From: Streptomyces sedi
Lineage (GTDB): Bacteria > Actinomycetota > Actinomycetes > Streptomycetales > Streptomycetaceae
Direction of reading: 5' to 3'
NCBI RefSeq assembly: GCF_006335015.1
Contig: NZ_VDGT01000002.1
Span: forward strand, 124,001-188,000
DNA: 64,000 nucleotides
Shown here: piece by piece, positions 40,769-50,598 of the stretch
Layout: the number at the start of each line of letters is the position of its first letter
Numbering within the stretch: the stretch's first letter is position 1
Notes under the pieces: model-generated
What the model was told of the DNA's origin: nothing
Databases searched by the model: none
What the model saw: only the letters and a program-made list of their open reading frames with translations
Program-made: the position numbers and the translations under genes

Positions 40769-41287
40769 ATGACCGTGACCCACGCAGAGCCGGAAGCTGA
40801 CACCCGAGTTGACGCCCGAGCCGAGGGTGAGGCCGAAGACGAGATGGTCGATCTGTGTGCCTCCGTGGACCGGCCGTTCCCCCAGCCGACCGGGCAGGAC
40901 CGGTACACGATCAGCGAGGTGGCGCGGCACACCGGCCTGTCCGTGCACACGTTGCGCTGGTACGAACGCATCGGGTTGATGCCGCACGTGGACCGTTCGC
41001 ACACGGGGCAGCGGCGCTACCACAACCACGACCTGGAGTGGCTGGCGTTCGTGGGCAAGCTCCGGCTGACGGGGATGGCGGTCGCCGACATGGTGCGTTA
41101 CGCGGACCTGCTGCGGGAGGGCGACCACACCTACCCGGAGCGGCTGGCGCTGCTGGTCGCGACGCGCGAGGACGTGGTGCGGCGGGTGGCCGAACTCCAG
41201 AGCACGCTCTCGGTGTTGGACTTCAAGATCGGGATCTACGCGGAGACGCCGCCGGCGGCGTCTGGCGGGGAGGAACTACCCGCGTAG
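40769..41287 (+). CDS. MerR-family regulator with leaderless mRNA
   Basis: The 172-residue protein has an acidic N-terminal extension of about 45 residues. The MerR domain follows: RYTISEVARHTGLSVHTLRWYERIGLMP, then QRRYHNHDLEWLAFVGKLRLTGMAVADM. A dimer helix ending VLDFKIGIY completes it. A C-terminal helix without Cys clusters suggests a non-metal or AdhR-like aldehyde/electrophile response. The promoter at 40732-40762 places the start of transcription at the ATG. Self-regulation is likely. It converges with the DUF4429 gene, only 21 bp apart. Confidence 0.88.
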   Translation: MTVTHAEPEADTRVDARAEGEAEDEMVDLCASVDRPFPQPTGQDRYTISEVARHTGLSVHTLRWYERIGLMPHVDRSHTGQRRYHNHDLEWLAFVGKLRLTGMAVADMVRYADLLREGDHTYPERLALLVATREDVVRRVAELQSTLSVLDFKIGIYAETPPAASGGEELPA

Positions 41288-41308
41288 CCGGCGTCCGGCG
41301 AGGCCGGC

Positions 41309-42193
41309 TCACAGCTCGGCCAGCAGTTCCCGCTTCTTCGCCGTGAACTCCTCGTCGGTGACCAGGCCCGCGTCGCGCAGCTCACCGAGGTGCCGGATGC
41401 GGTCGGCTATGTCGCCGGGGGCCGCCCGGCGCTTGCCGGCGCCGCTGTCGACCGGCGCGAGGTCGTCCGGCTCGCCGGCCCTGACCGCCTCCAGCACCGC
41501 GGCGGCCAGCGGCAGCGACTCGTGGACCAGCCCGTAGCCGGGGCCGAAGACCACTGCCGCCGGGTCCTGGTCGACCTCGCCGCGGTCCACCCGCTCGGGC
41601 TCCCCGTCCGGGCCGCGGCGCAGCAGCCGCAGATGACCGCCGCTGGTCTCGGGGGAGCTCCACTCGACGCCCGCCAGCTCGCCGACGGGGAAGCTCTGGT
41701 CGCCCGCCTTCCACTTGGCCGACGAGGCACCCGTCCAGAACCAGCGGAAGCCGACGACCTTGCCGTCGAAGGAGACCTTGCCGTCGTACGCCTTGAACTG
41801 GAGCGGCGCCGCGGGAGCCGCCACCAGGTGCCGGTCGGCCTCGTCGCCGGCCTCGGGACCGAGCGCCGCGCGCAGCTCGCCCGCGTAGTACGAGGCCAAC
41901 GACTCCCGTTCGGCCGGCAGCACCAGCCGGTACGGGTCGGCGGCGGGCCGCAGCTGCCCGGCCGCCGCCTCCACCAGCGGGTCGGCACCGGGGCGCGGCA
42001 ACGCGTGCAGCACCACCGTGCCCTTGCGGGACCCGGGGGCCAGCTCGACCGAACTCAACGCCTCGTACGGGATGCGTCGTTCGCCCAGCGTCTGGAAGAG
42101 CTTCGGCGTGCGTATCCCCCGTTCGAAGCGGATGAGCACGGAGTCGGTGTCGAACTCCCAAGTGGAGTGGATTCCGGCCAGCACATCACCCAT
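41309..42193 (-). CDS. DUF4429 protein with C-terminal SHOCT segment
   Basis: The 294-residue protein contains two DUF4429 halves (GDVLAGIHSTWEFDTDSVLIRFERG and LQFKAYDGKVSFDGKVVGFRWFW) with pleckstrin-like strands. It ends in a SHOCT motif IRHLGELRDAGLVTDEEFTAKKRELLAEL. SHOCT segments mediate oligomer formation. ATG at 42193 is chosen because TACGAT lies 7 bp before it, suggesting a leaderless transcript; ATG at 42202 is the alternative. No enzyme activity is known. Confidence 0.82.
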   Translation of the reverse strand: MGDVLAGIHSTWEFDTDSVLIRFERGIRTPKLFQTLGERRIPYEALSSVELAPGSRKGTVVLHALPRPGADPLVEAAAGQLRPAADPYRLVLPAERESLASYYAGELRAALGPEAGDEADRHLVAAPAAPLQFKAYDGKVSFDGKVVGFRWFWTGASSAKWKAGDQSFPVGELAGVEWSSPETSGGHLRLLRRGPDGEPERVDRGEVDQDPAAVVFGPGYGLVHESLPLAAAVLEAVRAGEPDDLAPVDSGAGKRRAAPGDIADRIRHLGELRDAGLVTDEEFTAKKRELLAEL

Positions 42194-42253
42194 GCGGGTC
42201 ATCGTAAGGGGCGCCGACGGCGAAAGGGCTTCCCTCGGATGGGTGTGTTCGCG

Positions 42254-43501
42254 TCACCCTTGCGGGCCGGATTCCGGGGCTCCGAGGCACGTTTCGAGCG
42301 CTTCGCAGTCGTTCGCCTCCGGAGCGCAACCTTCGGGCGTGGCTTCGCCGTTGCCGACCAGCGCGAGATTGCGCAGGCTGGCCGAGCCCGGGAGGTAGTA
42401 GCCGTCGTGGCCGCCCTCGTCACTGGCCAGCGGCAGGGCGCCGAAGCCGGGCGAGACCGGGTCGTCGCCGTGGCCGAGCGGGCCGAGGGAGACGTGGGGG
42501 ACCCCCTCGATCCAGTCGTCCTCGGCGCGCATCGCCCACACCCGGGCGGAGGTGCCCAGGTCGGCGGCGCGCGCGGCGCGCATCCCCGGGCTGCCGGTGA
42601 CGGCTATGTCGGTGACCCGGCGCGGCAGTTCGTCGGCGGCCAGCCCGCAGACCACGGAGCCGTAGGAGTGGCAGAAGAGCGCCACCTCCGCGCCGCCCGG
42701 CAGCCCGCGCACCGTGTCGAGCAGCCGGCGCGCGCCCTCCTCCGCGCTGCCCGCGGTGGCGGCCGACATCGTCAGTCCGCGGGGCGCCTCGTAGTCGGCC
42801 CACGCGATGGTCGCGGTGCGCGCGCCGGGGGCGCGCGCCTCCTCCTCGGCGTGCAGCGCGCGCGCCATCCCGGCGGGCGCGGCCCAACGGCCCTCGGTGC
42901 GTTCGAAGGTCAGTAGCTCGGTGTCGACGCCGGGCACCACGAGGGAGACCCGTTCCGCCTCGGTCAGGTCGCCGATGACCTCGGCCACCCGGCCGCGCCC
43001 CGACGGGTCGAACGCGAGGATCTGCCGCCCCTCCTCCAGCAGCGACTCCAGCCGGTGCGTCCGCCGCCGCGCCTCCCGCCGGCCGTCGCCCGAGAGCCCG
43101 CCGTCGGTGGCGCGGCGCGCCTCGACGGCCGCGGCGTCCTCCACGGCCAGCCGGTTGGCCTCGTACCGCAGAGGAACGGGCGCGCCCGGCAGATTGCCCA
43201 CCACCAGCGGGTAGCGCTCCGCCAGCTCGTGGGCGCGGGCGGGGGCGAGGGCGGCGAAGAAGGCGGCGACCCGCTCGGCCGACGCCTCGGGGCCCGGCAG
43301 CGGCTGGCCGGCGAGGGACGCCTGGGACCACTGCGCCAGCTGGCGCTCGAACGGCCCTGGCTCGGTCGCCCGCGCGTTCACCAGCCAGCCGGCGGCGACC
43401 AGCACGGCGAACGTCACGGCGAGCACCAGCACCACCCGCCGCAGCGGGTGCGCGGTGTCGGGGGGCGGCGGGCGGAGGTGCGAACCGAACGAATGCGACA
43501 T
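42254..43501 (-). CDS. Membrane-anchored DUF1023-type alpha/beta hydrolase
   Basis: The 415-residue protein has one N-terminal membrane segment (about residues 22-42), a long helical region, and a hydrolase domain with nucleophile motif FCHSYGSVVC. The acidic and His positions lie near AMRAEDDWIEGVPH and DEGGHDGYYL. The arrangement matches the DUF1023 hydrolases of actinobacteria, which face the outside. The substrate is unknown. Its start directly faces the large repeat array. Confidence 0.82.
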   Translation of the reverse strand: MSHSFGSHLRPPPPDTAHPLRRVVLVLAVTFAVLVAAGWLVNARATEPGPFERQLAQWSQASLAGQPLPGPEASAERVAAFFAALAPARAHELAERYPLVVGNLPGAPVPLRYEANRLAVEDAAAVEARRATDGGLSGDGRREARRRTHRLESLLEEGRQILAFDPSGRGRVAEVIGDLTEAERVSLVVPGVDTELLTFERTEGRWAAPAGMARALHAEEEARAPGARTATIAWADYEAPRGLTMSAATAGSAEEGARRLLDTVRGLPGGAEVALFCHSYGSVVCGLAADELPRRVTDIAVTGSPGMRAARAADLGTSARVWAMRAEDDWIEGVPHVSLGPLGHGDDPVSPGFGALPLASDEGGHDGYYLPGSASLRNLALVGNGEATPEGCAPEANDCEALETCLGAPESGPQG

Positions 43502-43554
43502 CGCGCCCCAGCGTACGGGCGCGGGCCCCCGGCCCCGGGGCGGGGGTCGGCCGA

Positions 43555-44180
43555 CTACTGACCTTGCCGGTCTGGGCGGGTTGTCGTCCTCGGCCTGGTG
43601 GTGGGTTGCTCGCGCAGTTCCCCGCGCCCCTGGTTGTGGTGGGCGTGGTCGGTCGGCTGCGGGTTCGCGTGCGGTAGGTGGCGGCCTGCTTGGGGGCGCG
43701 GGGAACTGCGCGAATGCTGTGTGGCGGGGGTTGGTCGACTACTGACCTTGCCGGTCTGGGTGGGTTGTCGTCCTCGGCCCGGTGGTGGGTTGCTCGCGCA
43801 GTTCCCCGCGCCCCTTGGGTGGGTGGGCGTTCGCGGTGAGGTGCGGGTTCGCGTGCGGTAGGTGGCGGCCTGCTTGGGGGCGCGGGGAACTGCGCGAATG
43901 CTGTGTGGCGGGGGTTGGTCGACTACGGAGCTTCGTGGCTGGGTGGGTTGTCGTCCTCGGCCCGGTTTTGGGTTGCTCGCGCAGTTCCCCGCGCCCCTTG
44001 GGTGGGTGGGCGTTCGCGGTGAGGTGCGGGTTCGCGTGCGGCAGGTGGCGGCCTGCTTGGGGGCGCGGGGAACTGCCCGGTGCATGGGTGGCGGGGGTTG
44101 GTCGACTACGGAGCTTCGTGGCTGGGTGGGCTGTCGCCGTTACCCCGGCACGGGGTCGCTCGCGCGGTTCCCCGCGCGCC
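43555..44180. repeat. Large tandem array of the dispersed inverted repeat (three full units and a degenerate one)
   Basis: Left arms GCGCAGTTCCCCGCGCCCC begin at 43612, 43796 and 43979, a 183-184-bp period. Right arms are at 43693-43711, 43877-43895 and 44060-44078. A degenerate arm lies at about 44162-44180. The linker has GGTCGACTACGGAGCTTCGTGG or its variant with ACTGACCTTGCCGG, plus TTCGCGTGCGGTAGGTGGCG. The array fills most of the 753-bp gap between aceE and the DUF1023 gene, both on the minus strand. Open frames across it are artefacts. Confidence 0.93.
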
Positions 44181-44254
44181 TTCGGGGCCGGGAACGGGCT
44201 GGGGCCCGGGCGGAACGCCCGGGCCCCAGCCCACCGCTCAAAGCCAGCCCAGCG

Positions 44255-46987
44255 TCACGCGTCGCCGCCCGCCGCACCCGGGTCGGCCGCGGAGACGTCG
44301 AGCAGCTGGTACCGGTCGATGGCCTGCTTCAGCACCGAACGGTCGATCTTCCCGGCCTTGGCCAGCTCGGTGAGGACCCCGAGCACGATCGACTGCGCGT
44401 CGATGTGGAAGAACCGCCTGGCCGCGCCCCTGGTGTCGGCGAAGCCGAAGCCGTCGCCGCCCAGCGACTGGTACGTGCCGGGCACCCACCGCGCGATCTG
44501 GTCGGGTACGGCGCGCATCCAGTCGGAGACGGCCAGGAACGGACCCTCGGCGCCCTGGAGCTTCGTGGTGACATACGGCACCCGCTGCTCCTCCTCCGGG
44601 TGCAGCAGGTTGTGCTCCTCGACGTCCACGGCGTCGCGCCGCAGCTCGTTCCACGAGGTGGCCGACCAGACGTCGGCCTTCACGCCCCACTCCTCGGCGA
44701 GGATGCCCTGGGCCTCCAGGGCCCACGGCACGGCCACGCCCGAGGCGAGGATCTGCGCCGGCACGCCGTCGCCCTCGCCCACGGAGACCCGGTGCAGCCC
44801 CTTGAGGATGCCCTCGATGTCCGCGCCCTCCGGCTCCGCCGGCTGGTTGATGGGCTCGTTGTAGACGGTCATGTAGTAGAAGACGTCCTCGGCGTTCTCG
44901 CCGTACATCCGCCGCAGGCCGTCCCGCACGATGTGCGCGATCTCGTAGCCGTAGGCGGGGTCGTAGGCGACACACGCCGGGTTGGTCGACGCCAGCAGGT
45001 GGCTGTGGCCGTCGGCGTGCTGGGTGCCCTCGCCGGTCAGGGTCGTGCGGCCGGCGGTCGCGCCCAGCACGAAGCCACGCGCCAGCTGGTCACCCATCTG
45101 CCAGAACTGGTCACCCGTGCGCTGGAAACCGAACATCGAGTAGAAGACGTAGACCGGGATCAGATGCTCGCCGTGCGTGGCGTAGGCCGAGCCGGCGGCG
45201 ATCAGGGAGGCCGTACAGCCGGCCTCGGTGATCCCGTCGTGCAGCATCTGGCCGGTCGGCGACTCCTTGTAGGAGAGCAGCAGTTCACGGTCGACGGACT
45301 CGTAGGTCTGCCCCAGCGGGTTGTAGATCTTCGCAGAGGGGAAGAGCGAGTCCATGCCGAAGGTGCGGTACTCGTCCGGCGCGATCGGCACGAACCGCTT
45401 GCCGATCTCCTTCTCCCGCATCAGGTCCTTCAGCAGCCGCACGAACGCCATCGTGGTGGCCACCTGCTGCTGCCCCGAGCCCTTGCGGACGGCGGCGTAC
45501 GCCTTGTCGCCCGGCTGCGGCAGCGGCTTGGCGCGCACCACGCGGGTCGGCACGTAGCCGCCCAGCTCGCGGCGCCGGTCGTGCATGTACTGGATCTCCT
45601 CCGAGTCCCGGCCCGGGTGGTAGTACGGCGGCAGGCCGGACTCCAGGTCCTTGTCGGGGATCGGCAGGTGCAGCCGGTCGCGGAAGCGCTTGAGGTCCTC
45701 GACCGTCAGCTTCTTCATCTGGTGGGTGGCGTTGCGGCCCTCGAAGCTCGGGCCCAGCATCCAGCCCTTGATCGTCTGCGCCAGGATCACCGTGGGCTGG
45801 CCCTTGTGCTCCTTGGCCGCCTGGTACGCCGCGTAGACCTTGCGGTGGTCGTGGCCGCCGCGCCCCAGGTGCAGGATCTGGTCGTCGGTCATGCCGGAGA
45901 CCATGTCGCGCAGCCGCTGGTCACCGCCGAAGAAGTGGTCGCGGATGTAGCCGCCGGTCTCGGTGGCGTACGTCTGGAACTGGCCGTCGGGCGTCGTGTT
46001 CAGCTTGTTGACCAGGACGCCGTCCCGGTCCTGCGCCAGCAGCGGGTCCCAGCTGCGGTCCCACACCAGCTTGATCACGTTCCAGCCGGCGCCCCTGAAC
46101 TGGGACTCCAGCTCCTGCATGATCTTGCCGTTGCCGCGCACCGGGCCGTCGAGCCGCTGGAGGTTGCAGTTGACGACGAACGTCAGGTTGTCCAGGCCCT
46201 CGCGCGCCGCCAGCGCCAGCTGGCCGAGCGATTCGGGCTCGTCCATCTCGCCGTCGCCGAGGAACGCGTAGACCTGCGAGTTCGAGGTGTCGGCGATCCC
46301 GCGGGCGTGCATGTAGCGGTTCATCCGCGCCTGGTAGATGGCGCTGATCGGGCCGAGCCCCATGGAGACCGTGGGGAACTCCCAGAAGTCCGGCATCATC
46401 CGCGGGTGCGGGTAGCTGGAGAGCCCGTAGGGGGCCTTGGACCGCTCCTGCCGGAACGCGTCCAGGTGCTGCTCGGTGAGCCGGTCCAGCAGGTACGCCC
46501 TGGCGTAGATGCCGGGTGAGGCGTGCCCCTGGAAGTAGACCTGGTCGCCGCCGTCGCCGCCGTCCTTGCCGCGGAAGAAGTGGTTGAAGCCGACGTCGTA
46601 GAGGGAGGCCGAGGAGCCGAAGGTGGCGATGTGCCCGCCCACGCCGATCCCGGGGCGCTGGGCGCGGGAGACCATCACCGCCGCGTTCCACCGGGTGGCG
46701 TTCAGGACCTTCCGCTCCACCTCCTCGTCGCCGGGGAAGTAGGGCTCGTCCTTCGTCGCGATGGTGTTGACGTAGTCCGTGCTGCGCATCTCTGGCACGG
46801 CCACCCGCTTCTCACGGGCGCGCTCGATCAGCCGGAGCATGAGATAGCGGGCCCGTTCCCGGCCTCGTTCGTCGACCGCGGCGTCGAGCGAGTCAAGCCA
46901 CTCCTGAGTCTCCTCAGGGTCGAAGTCCGGGACCTGGCTGGGAAGGCCGCCAATGATGATCGGGTTGCGATCTGATCCGGAAGCCAC
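44255..46987 (-). CDS. aceE: Pyruvate dehydrogenase E1 component, homodimeric type
   Basis: The 910-residue protein is full length for the homodimeric E1. The thiamine-diphosphate motif is [12 protein letters not shown]...[11 protein letters not shown] near residues 240-275, [22 protein letters not shown] lies near residue 120, and C-terminal transketolase-like domains follow. It decarboxylates pyruvate and passes acetyl groups to lipoyl E2. No E2 or E3 gene is nearby, as is usual in Streptomyces. The ATG at 46987 is internal to a clear gene start with no overlap. A 389-bp leader separates it from the divergent DUF3052 gene. Confidence 0.95.
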   Translation of the reverse strand: MASGSDRNPIIIGGLPSQVPDFDPEETQEWLDSLDAAVDERGRERARYLMLRLIERAREKRVAVPEMRSTDYVNTIATKDEPYFPGDEEVERKVLNATRWNAAVMVSRAQRPGIGVGGHIATFGSSASLYDVGFNHFFRGKDGGDGGDQVYFQGHASPGIYARAYLLDRLTEQHLDAFRQERSKAPYGLSSYPHPRMMPDFWEFPTVSMGLGPISAIYQARMNRYMHARGIADTSNSQVYAFLGDGEMDEPESLGQLALAAREGLDNLTFVVNCNLQRLDGPVRGNGKIMQELESQFRGAGWNVIKLVWDRSWDPLLAQDRDGVLVNKLNTTPDGQFQTYATETGGYIRDHFFGGDQRLRDMVSGMTDDQILHLGRGGHDHRKVYAAYQAAKEHKGQPTVILAQTIKGWMLGPSFEGRNATHQMKKLTVEDLKRFRDRLHLPIPDKDLESGLPPYYHPGRDSEEIQYMHDRRRELGGYVPTRVVRAKPLPQPGDKAYAAVRKGSGQQQVATTMAFVRLLKDLMREKEIGKRFVPIAPDEYRTFGMDSLFPSAKIYNPLGQTYESVDRELLLSYKESPTGQMLHDGITEAGCTASLIAAGSAYATHGEHLIPVYVFYSMFGFQRTGDQFWQMGDQLARGFVLGATAGRTTLTGEGTQHADGHSHLLASTNPACVAYDPAYGYEIAHIVRDGLRRMYGENAEDVFYYMTVYNEPINQPAEPEGADIEGILKGLHRVSVGEGDGVPAQILASGVAVPWALEAQGILAEEWGVKADVWSATSWNELRRDAVDVEEHNLLHPEEEQRVPYVTTKLQGAEGPFLAVSDWMRAVPDQIARWVPGTYQSLGGDGFGFADTRGAARRFFHIDAQSIVLGVLTELAKAGKIDRSVLKQAIDRYQLLDVSAADPGAAGGDA

Positions 46988-47376
46988 GCTGTTCCTTCAC
47001 TGTGAGTTGTCTGCTCTGCTGTGTCGCGCCGCCTCCATCGTGTACCGCTGGCGGCGAAACGTCATCTCTACCGGGTGGTAACCCTCACCTCACGGGCCAG
47101 GGCGGCTGTCTCACCGGCTGACCGGCGGCGTCCCTCACGGAGGGTCGACCGTCAAGCGTACGCCCCACCCCCTGGGCGACCACGAACACCCGTTCCCCGG
47201 GCCCGGTGTGGGACGCTCCCTGTATCGCCCCATGTCATGGGCCAAGACGTCAACGTTTGGGCGGGCTCAGGGGTCGGGTACTTGCGCGATCCGCCCGGCC
47301 CGTGTGGACTACGCCCCAAGCCGCGCGCACGCGTGGCACCCTTTGTTCTTTACCCGAGACAGGACAGGAGCTATCA
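46988..47376. promoter_or_regulatory. Divergent control region between aceE and the DUF3052 gene
   Basis: The 389 bp contain no convincing gene. The part next to 47377 has CAGGAG as ribosome site for the DUF3052 gene. The central part has GTCCCTCACGGAGGG (near 47131), a short hairpin. Promoters for both genes must lie here, but no clear consensus boxes or operator could be fixed by eye. Confidence 0.4.
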
Positions 47377-47811
47377 GTGAGCGCGACCGCGGACCACGCG
47401 GATGAGCGGACCAACCCGGCCGCCAGGCTGGGTTTTCAGCCCGGGCAGGTGGTCCAGGAACTCGGCTACGACGAGGACGCCGAGCAGGAGCTGCGCGACG
47501 GGATCGAGGCCGTCACCGGCGAGGAGCTCGTCGACGAGAGCTATGACGACGTGGCCGACGCGGTCGTGCTGTGGTTCCGCGACGATGACGGCGACCTGAC
47601 CGACGCGCTGGTGGACGCCACCACGTTGATCGACCCGGGGGCGCCGGTGTGGCTGCTGACGCCCAAGACGGGGCGTGACGGCTATGTCGAGCCCAGCGAC
47701 ATCGGCGAGGCCGCCCAGACGGCCGGACTGTCGCAGACGAGCACCGTGAACGCCGGCAAGGACTGGTCGGGAAGCAGGTTGGTGACCCCCAAGGCCGCCG
47801 GCAAGAAGTGA
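47377..47811 (+). CDS. DUF3052-family protein
   Basis: The 144-residue acidic protein matches the actinobacterial DUF3052 family. It has ARLGFQPGQVVQELGYDEDAEQELRDGIEA, LVDESYDDVADAVVLWFRDDDGDLTDALVDA, and the end GLSQTSTVNAGKDWSGSRLVTPK. No activity is established for the family. The GTG at 47377 follows CAGGAG. The gene is followed by a stable hairpin and the peroxiredoxin gene. Confidence 0.88.
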   Translation: MSATADHADERTNPAARLGFQPGQVVQELGYDEDAEQELRDGIEAVTGEELVDESYDDVADAVVLWFRDDDGDLTDALVDATTLIDPGAPVWLLTPKTGRDGYVEPSDIGEAAQTAGLSQTSTVNAGKDWSGSRLVTPKAAGKK

Positions 47812-47851
47812 GCGGTAACGCAAAGTGACCCAGGCGCCTCCGGGAGCGACG

Positions 47852-47873
47852 CCGGGACCCGTCGGGGTCCCGG
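47852..47873 (+). terminator. Hairpin after the DUF3052 gene
   Basis: CCGGGACCC and GGGTCCCGG form a 9-bp stem with a 4-nt loop, 40 bp after the stop. Outer GGCGCCTC repeats can extend the fold. No T-tract follows. Confidence 0.7.
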
Positions 47874-47964
47874 GCGGCCCCGGGGGCGCCTCCGTGCGTG
47901 CGGAGGCGAGACGTAGGCTGTGCCACGTCACTTTGCCGTCCTCAGGGAAACGGATTACGCGCGC

Positions 47965-48423
47965 ATGGCGATCGAGCCCGGTACCAAGGCACCCGACTTC
48001 ACCCTCAGAGACCAGCACGGCCAGTCGGTCACCCTGTCCGACTTCCAGGGCCAGAAGAACGTGGTGCTGCTCTTCTACCCCTTCGCCTTCACCGGCGTCT
48101 GCACGGGGGAGCTGTGCGAGCTGCGGGACCGCCTCCCCTCCTTCGTCAACGACGACGTCCAGCTGCTGGCGGTCTCCAACGACCCGGCGCCCTCGCTGCG
48201 CGTCTTCTCCGAGCAGGAGGGCCTGGAGTACCCGCTGCTCTCGGACTTCTGGCCGCACGGCGAGGTCTCGCGGGCCTACGGCGTCTTCGCCGAGGACAAG
48301 GGCTGCGCGGTGCGCGGCACCTTCGTGATCGACACCTCGGGAACGGTCCGCTGGAGCGTGGTCAACGACCTGCCCAACGCCCGGGACCTCAACGACTACG
48401 TCACCGCGCTCAAGGCGCTCTGA
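47965..48423 (+). CDS. AhpE-type one-Cys/atypical peroxiredoxin
   Basis: The 152-residue protein has the peroxidatic Cys46 in PFAFTGVCTGELCEL, with a second Cys51 close by and Cys in DKGCAVRGTF. The pattern is that of AhpE/BCP peroxiredoxins, which reduce hydroperoxides using thioredoxin or mycothiol/mycoredoxin. ATG at 47965 is used because MAIEPGTKAPDF is the family start; no ribosome site is clear. It is followed by the TerC-like gene 164 bp on. Confidence 0.9.
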   Translation: MAIEPGTKAPDFTLRDQHGQSVTLSDFQGQKNVVLLFYPFAFTGVCTGELCELRDRLPSFVNDDVQLLAVSNDPAPSLRVFSEQEGLEYPLLSDFWPHGEVSRAYGVFAEDKGCAVRGTFVIDTSGTVRWSVVNDLPNARDLNDYVTALKAL

Positions 48424-48587
48424 CCGGGCTCGGCGGTGGAGGGGTGGACCTCTGAGGCGGCGTTCCCGCGCCGCGTCGGCGGTCCGTCCCCCACGGGCCG
48501 GGCGGGGAGGCCCCGGGCCACGGGGCTCTCCTCTCTCCCGTCCACCGGCATAACCACCGCGACCTCGCGCGGAAGACTGGACTACTC

Positions 48588-49718
48588 GTGATTCTCAAGA
48601 CCTTTGGCTGGTCCTTCGGCGTGACGGTCGCCGGCCTCGCCGTCGCCCTCTACTTCTGGGGCTGGGAGGGTTTCGCCGTCGTGGCGATCCTCTCCATCCT
48701 GGAGATCTCGCTCTCCTTCGACAACGCGGTGGTCAACGCGGGTGTCCTGAAGCGGATGAACGAGTTCTGGCAGAAGATCTTCCTCACCGTCGGCATCCTG
48801 ATCGCCGTCTTCGGTATGCGGCTGGTCTTCCCGGTGCTGATCGTCGCCGTGACGGCGGGGGTCGGGCCGGTCGAGGCGGTCGAGCTGGCGCTCGACGACC
48901 CCGACCAGTACTCGCAGATGGTCACCGACGCGCACCCCTCGATCGCGGCCTTCGGCGGGATGTTCCTGCTGATGATCGCCCTGAACTTCCTCTTCGAGGA
49001 GCGCGAGGTCATGTGGGCGCGCTGGCTGGAGCGCCCGCTCTCCCGGCTGAGCCGGATCGACGGCTTCTCGGTCGGCGTCGCGCTGGCCGCCCTGCTGCTC
49101 ACCGCCACCACCGTCGCCAGCCAGGCCTACCAGCACGGCGGGCACCACGCGGACAAGACCGAGACGGTGCTGCTGGCCGGTCTCGCCGGGCTCCTCACCT
49201 ATCTGATCGTCGGCGGCCTCTCGGGCTACTTCGAGAACCGCCTGGAGGACGACCAGGAGAAGATGGAGGAGGAAGAGGAGGCCGCCCGCCGCGCCGGCAA
49301 GAAGACCACGGTGGTCGGCGCCTCCGGCAAGGCCGCGTTCTTCCTCTTCCTCTACCTGGAGGTGCTGGACGCGTCGTTCTCCTTCGACGGCGTGATCGGC
49401 GCGTTCGCCATCACCAACCACATCTTCTGGATGGCGCTCGGCCTCGGCATAGGGGCGATGTACGTCCGTTCGCTCACCATCTACCTGGTCCGCCAGGGCA
49501 CCCTGGACGACTACCGGTACTTGGAGCACGGCGCGCACTACGCGATCGGCGCGCTGGCCGTGATGCTGCTGATCAGCATCCGCTGGCACCTGCCCGAGGT
49601 GGTCACGGGGCTGGTCGGCGTCGGGTTGATCGCCTGGGCGTTCTACTCCTCGGTCCGGGCCAACCAGCGGGAGGCCGCCGAGGGGGTCGAGCCGAAGCAC
49701 GTCTCCGCCGGGGGTTGA
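48588..49718 (+). CDS. TerC/DUF475-like membrane protein
   Basis: The 376-residue protein has about nine hydrophobic segments. It contains the paired acidic motif LEISLSFDNAVVNAG and its second copy LEVLDASFSFDGVIGAFA, characteristic of DUF475, a relative of TerC. Such proteins are thought to move or sense metal ions (Mn2+, Ca2+) at the membrane. The start is GTG at 48588. A strong terminator lies 26 bp after the stop. It opens the Ter gene set. Confidence 0.88.
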   Translation: MILKTFGWSFGVTVAGLAVALYFWGWEGFAVVAILSILEISLSFDNAVVNAGVLKRMNEFWQKIFLTVGILIAVFGMRLVFPVLIVAVTAGVGPVEAVELALDDPDQYSQMVTDAHPSIAAFGGMFLLMIALNFLFEEREVMWARWLERPLSRLSRIDGFSVGVALAALLLTATTVASQAYQHGGHHADKTETVLLAGLAGLLTYLIVGGLSGYFENRLEDDQEKMEEEEEAARRAGKKTTVVGASGKAAFFLFLYLEVLDASFSFDGVIGAFAITNHIFWMALGLGIGAMYVRSLTIYLVRQGTLDDYRYLEHGAHYAIGALAVMLLISIRWHLPEVVTGLVGVGLIAWAFYSSVRANQREAAEGVEPKHVSAGG

Positions 49719-49743
49719 GCGCCCGGCGAACGCGGAAGCCTGT

Positions 49744-49770
49744 AACGGGACGGTCTCGGACCGTCCCGTT
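49744..49770 (+). terminator. Strong terminator after the TerC-like gene
   Basis: AACGGGACGGTC and GACCGTCCCGTT form a 12-bp stem with loop TCG, followed by TTCGGG. It is the most regular terminator in the window. Confidence 0.9.
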
Positions 49771-49823
49771 TCGGGCAGGTGGCCCTCCCTGGCGGGAGGG
49801 GGAGAGGCGAGGGGTGGCGCCGC

Positions 49824-50564
49824 ATGGTGTCCCTGTGGTCGTACTGGCGCGGGGGCGCGTCGAACCAGAAGTTCGACGCGCTCGGCGGGGCGATGAGCTA
49901 CGCGTCGGAGCTGACGCGACGCAACCCGGAGGCGGTGCTGACGGGTGACGGTGCCGACACCGGCACCCTGCGGGTCGACCTGACCTGGCGCATCCGCAGC
50001 AACAGCGACTTCGGCCGCTCGCAGCGCAGCTGGATGGACAACTGGCGCCATCCGCTCGCGGTGTTCAAACCGGCCGAGATCAAGGGCCACTCGCACGGCG
50101 TGGCCAACATGGACTTCGACCTGGCGTGCATGTACGAGCTTTCCGACGGCACCAGGGGCGTCGTGCAGGCGCTGGGCGGCCTCCAGGGCGACTTCAACGA
50201 GTCGCCCTACATCAAGCTCAGCGGCGACGACCGCTTCGGCACCGGCTCCGGCGAGCACCTGTACATCAACCTGGACAACAAGGACGAGTTCAAGCGGCTG
50301 CTGATCTTCGTCTACATCTACGACGGCGCCCCGACGTTCGACCGCGCCGACGTGGTGGTGACGCTCGCCACCCCCGACGGGAAGAACGTGGAGATCGGCT
50401 GCACCGACCCGCCGCCGCAGGCGCGTTCCTGCGCGGTGCTCCTGATCGAGAAGGAGAAGGACCAGCTGGTGGCGCGCCGGCAGGTCAAGTACGTCTACGG
50501 CTTCCAGTCGGAGATCGACCGGCTCTACGGCTGGGGCATGTCCTGGGGGCGGGGGCGCAAGTAG
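49824..50564 (+). CDS. TerD-family protein (TerA/TerF-like)
   Basis: The 246-residue protein has a TerD-type calcium-binding fold in its second half. GVVQALGGLQGDFNESPYIKLSGDDR and GEHLYINLDNKDEFKRLLIFVYIYDG contain the acidic loops that hold Ca2+ in TerD proteins. The N-terminal part is specific to a Streptomyces subgroup. The start ATG at 49824 follows GGCGAGGGG. It is convergent with the TerD-like gene at 50599-51237. Confidence 0.82.
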   Translation: MVSLWSYWRGGASNQKFDALGGAMSYASELTRRNPEAVLTGDGADTGTLRVDLTWRIRSNSDFGRSQRSWMDNWRHPLAVFKPAEIKGHSHGVANMDFDLACMYELSDGTRGVVQALGGLQGDFNESPYIKLSGDDRFGTGSGEHLYINLDNKDEFKRLLIFVYIYDGAPTFDRADVVVTLATPDGKNVEIGCTDPPPQARSCAVLLIEKEKDQLVARRQVKYVYGFQSEIDRLYGWGMSWGRGRK

Positions 50565-50598
50565 TCCACCCGTGGGGCGGGCCGCCGGCCCGGCCCGT

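Noticed and set aside
43502..44254. Several open frames of 90-180 codons across the repeat array on both strands
   Set aside because: They read the same repeated peptides (for example SRSSPRP and GRGELRE) caused by tandem repeat units with no stop codons; no ribosome sites and no family match.
44230..46519. An 885-codon plus-strand frame opposite aceE
   Set aside because: It is antisense to a certain gene with intact family motifs; the composition is that of a shadow.
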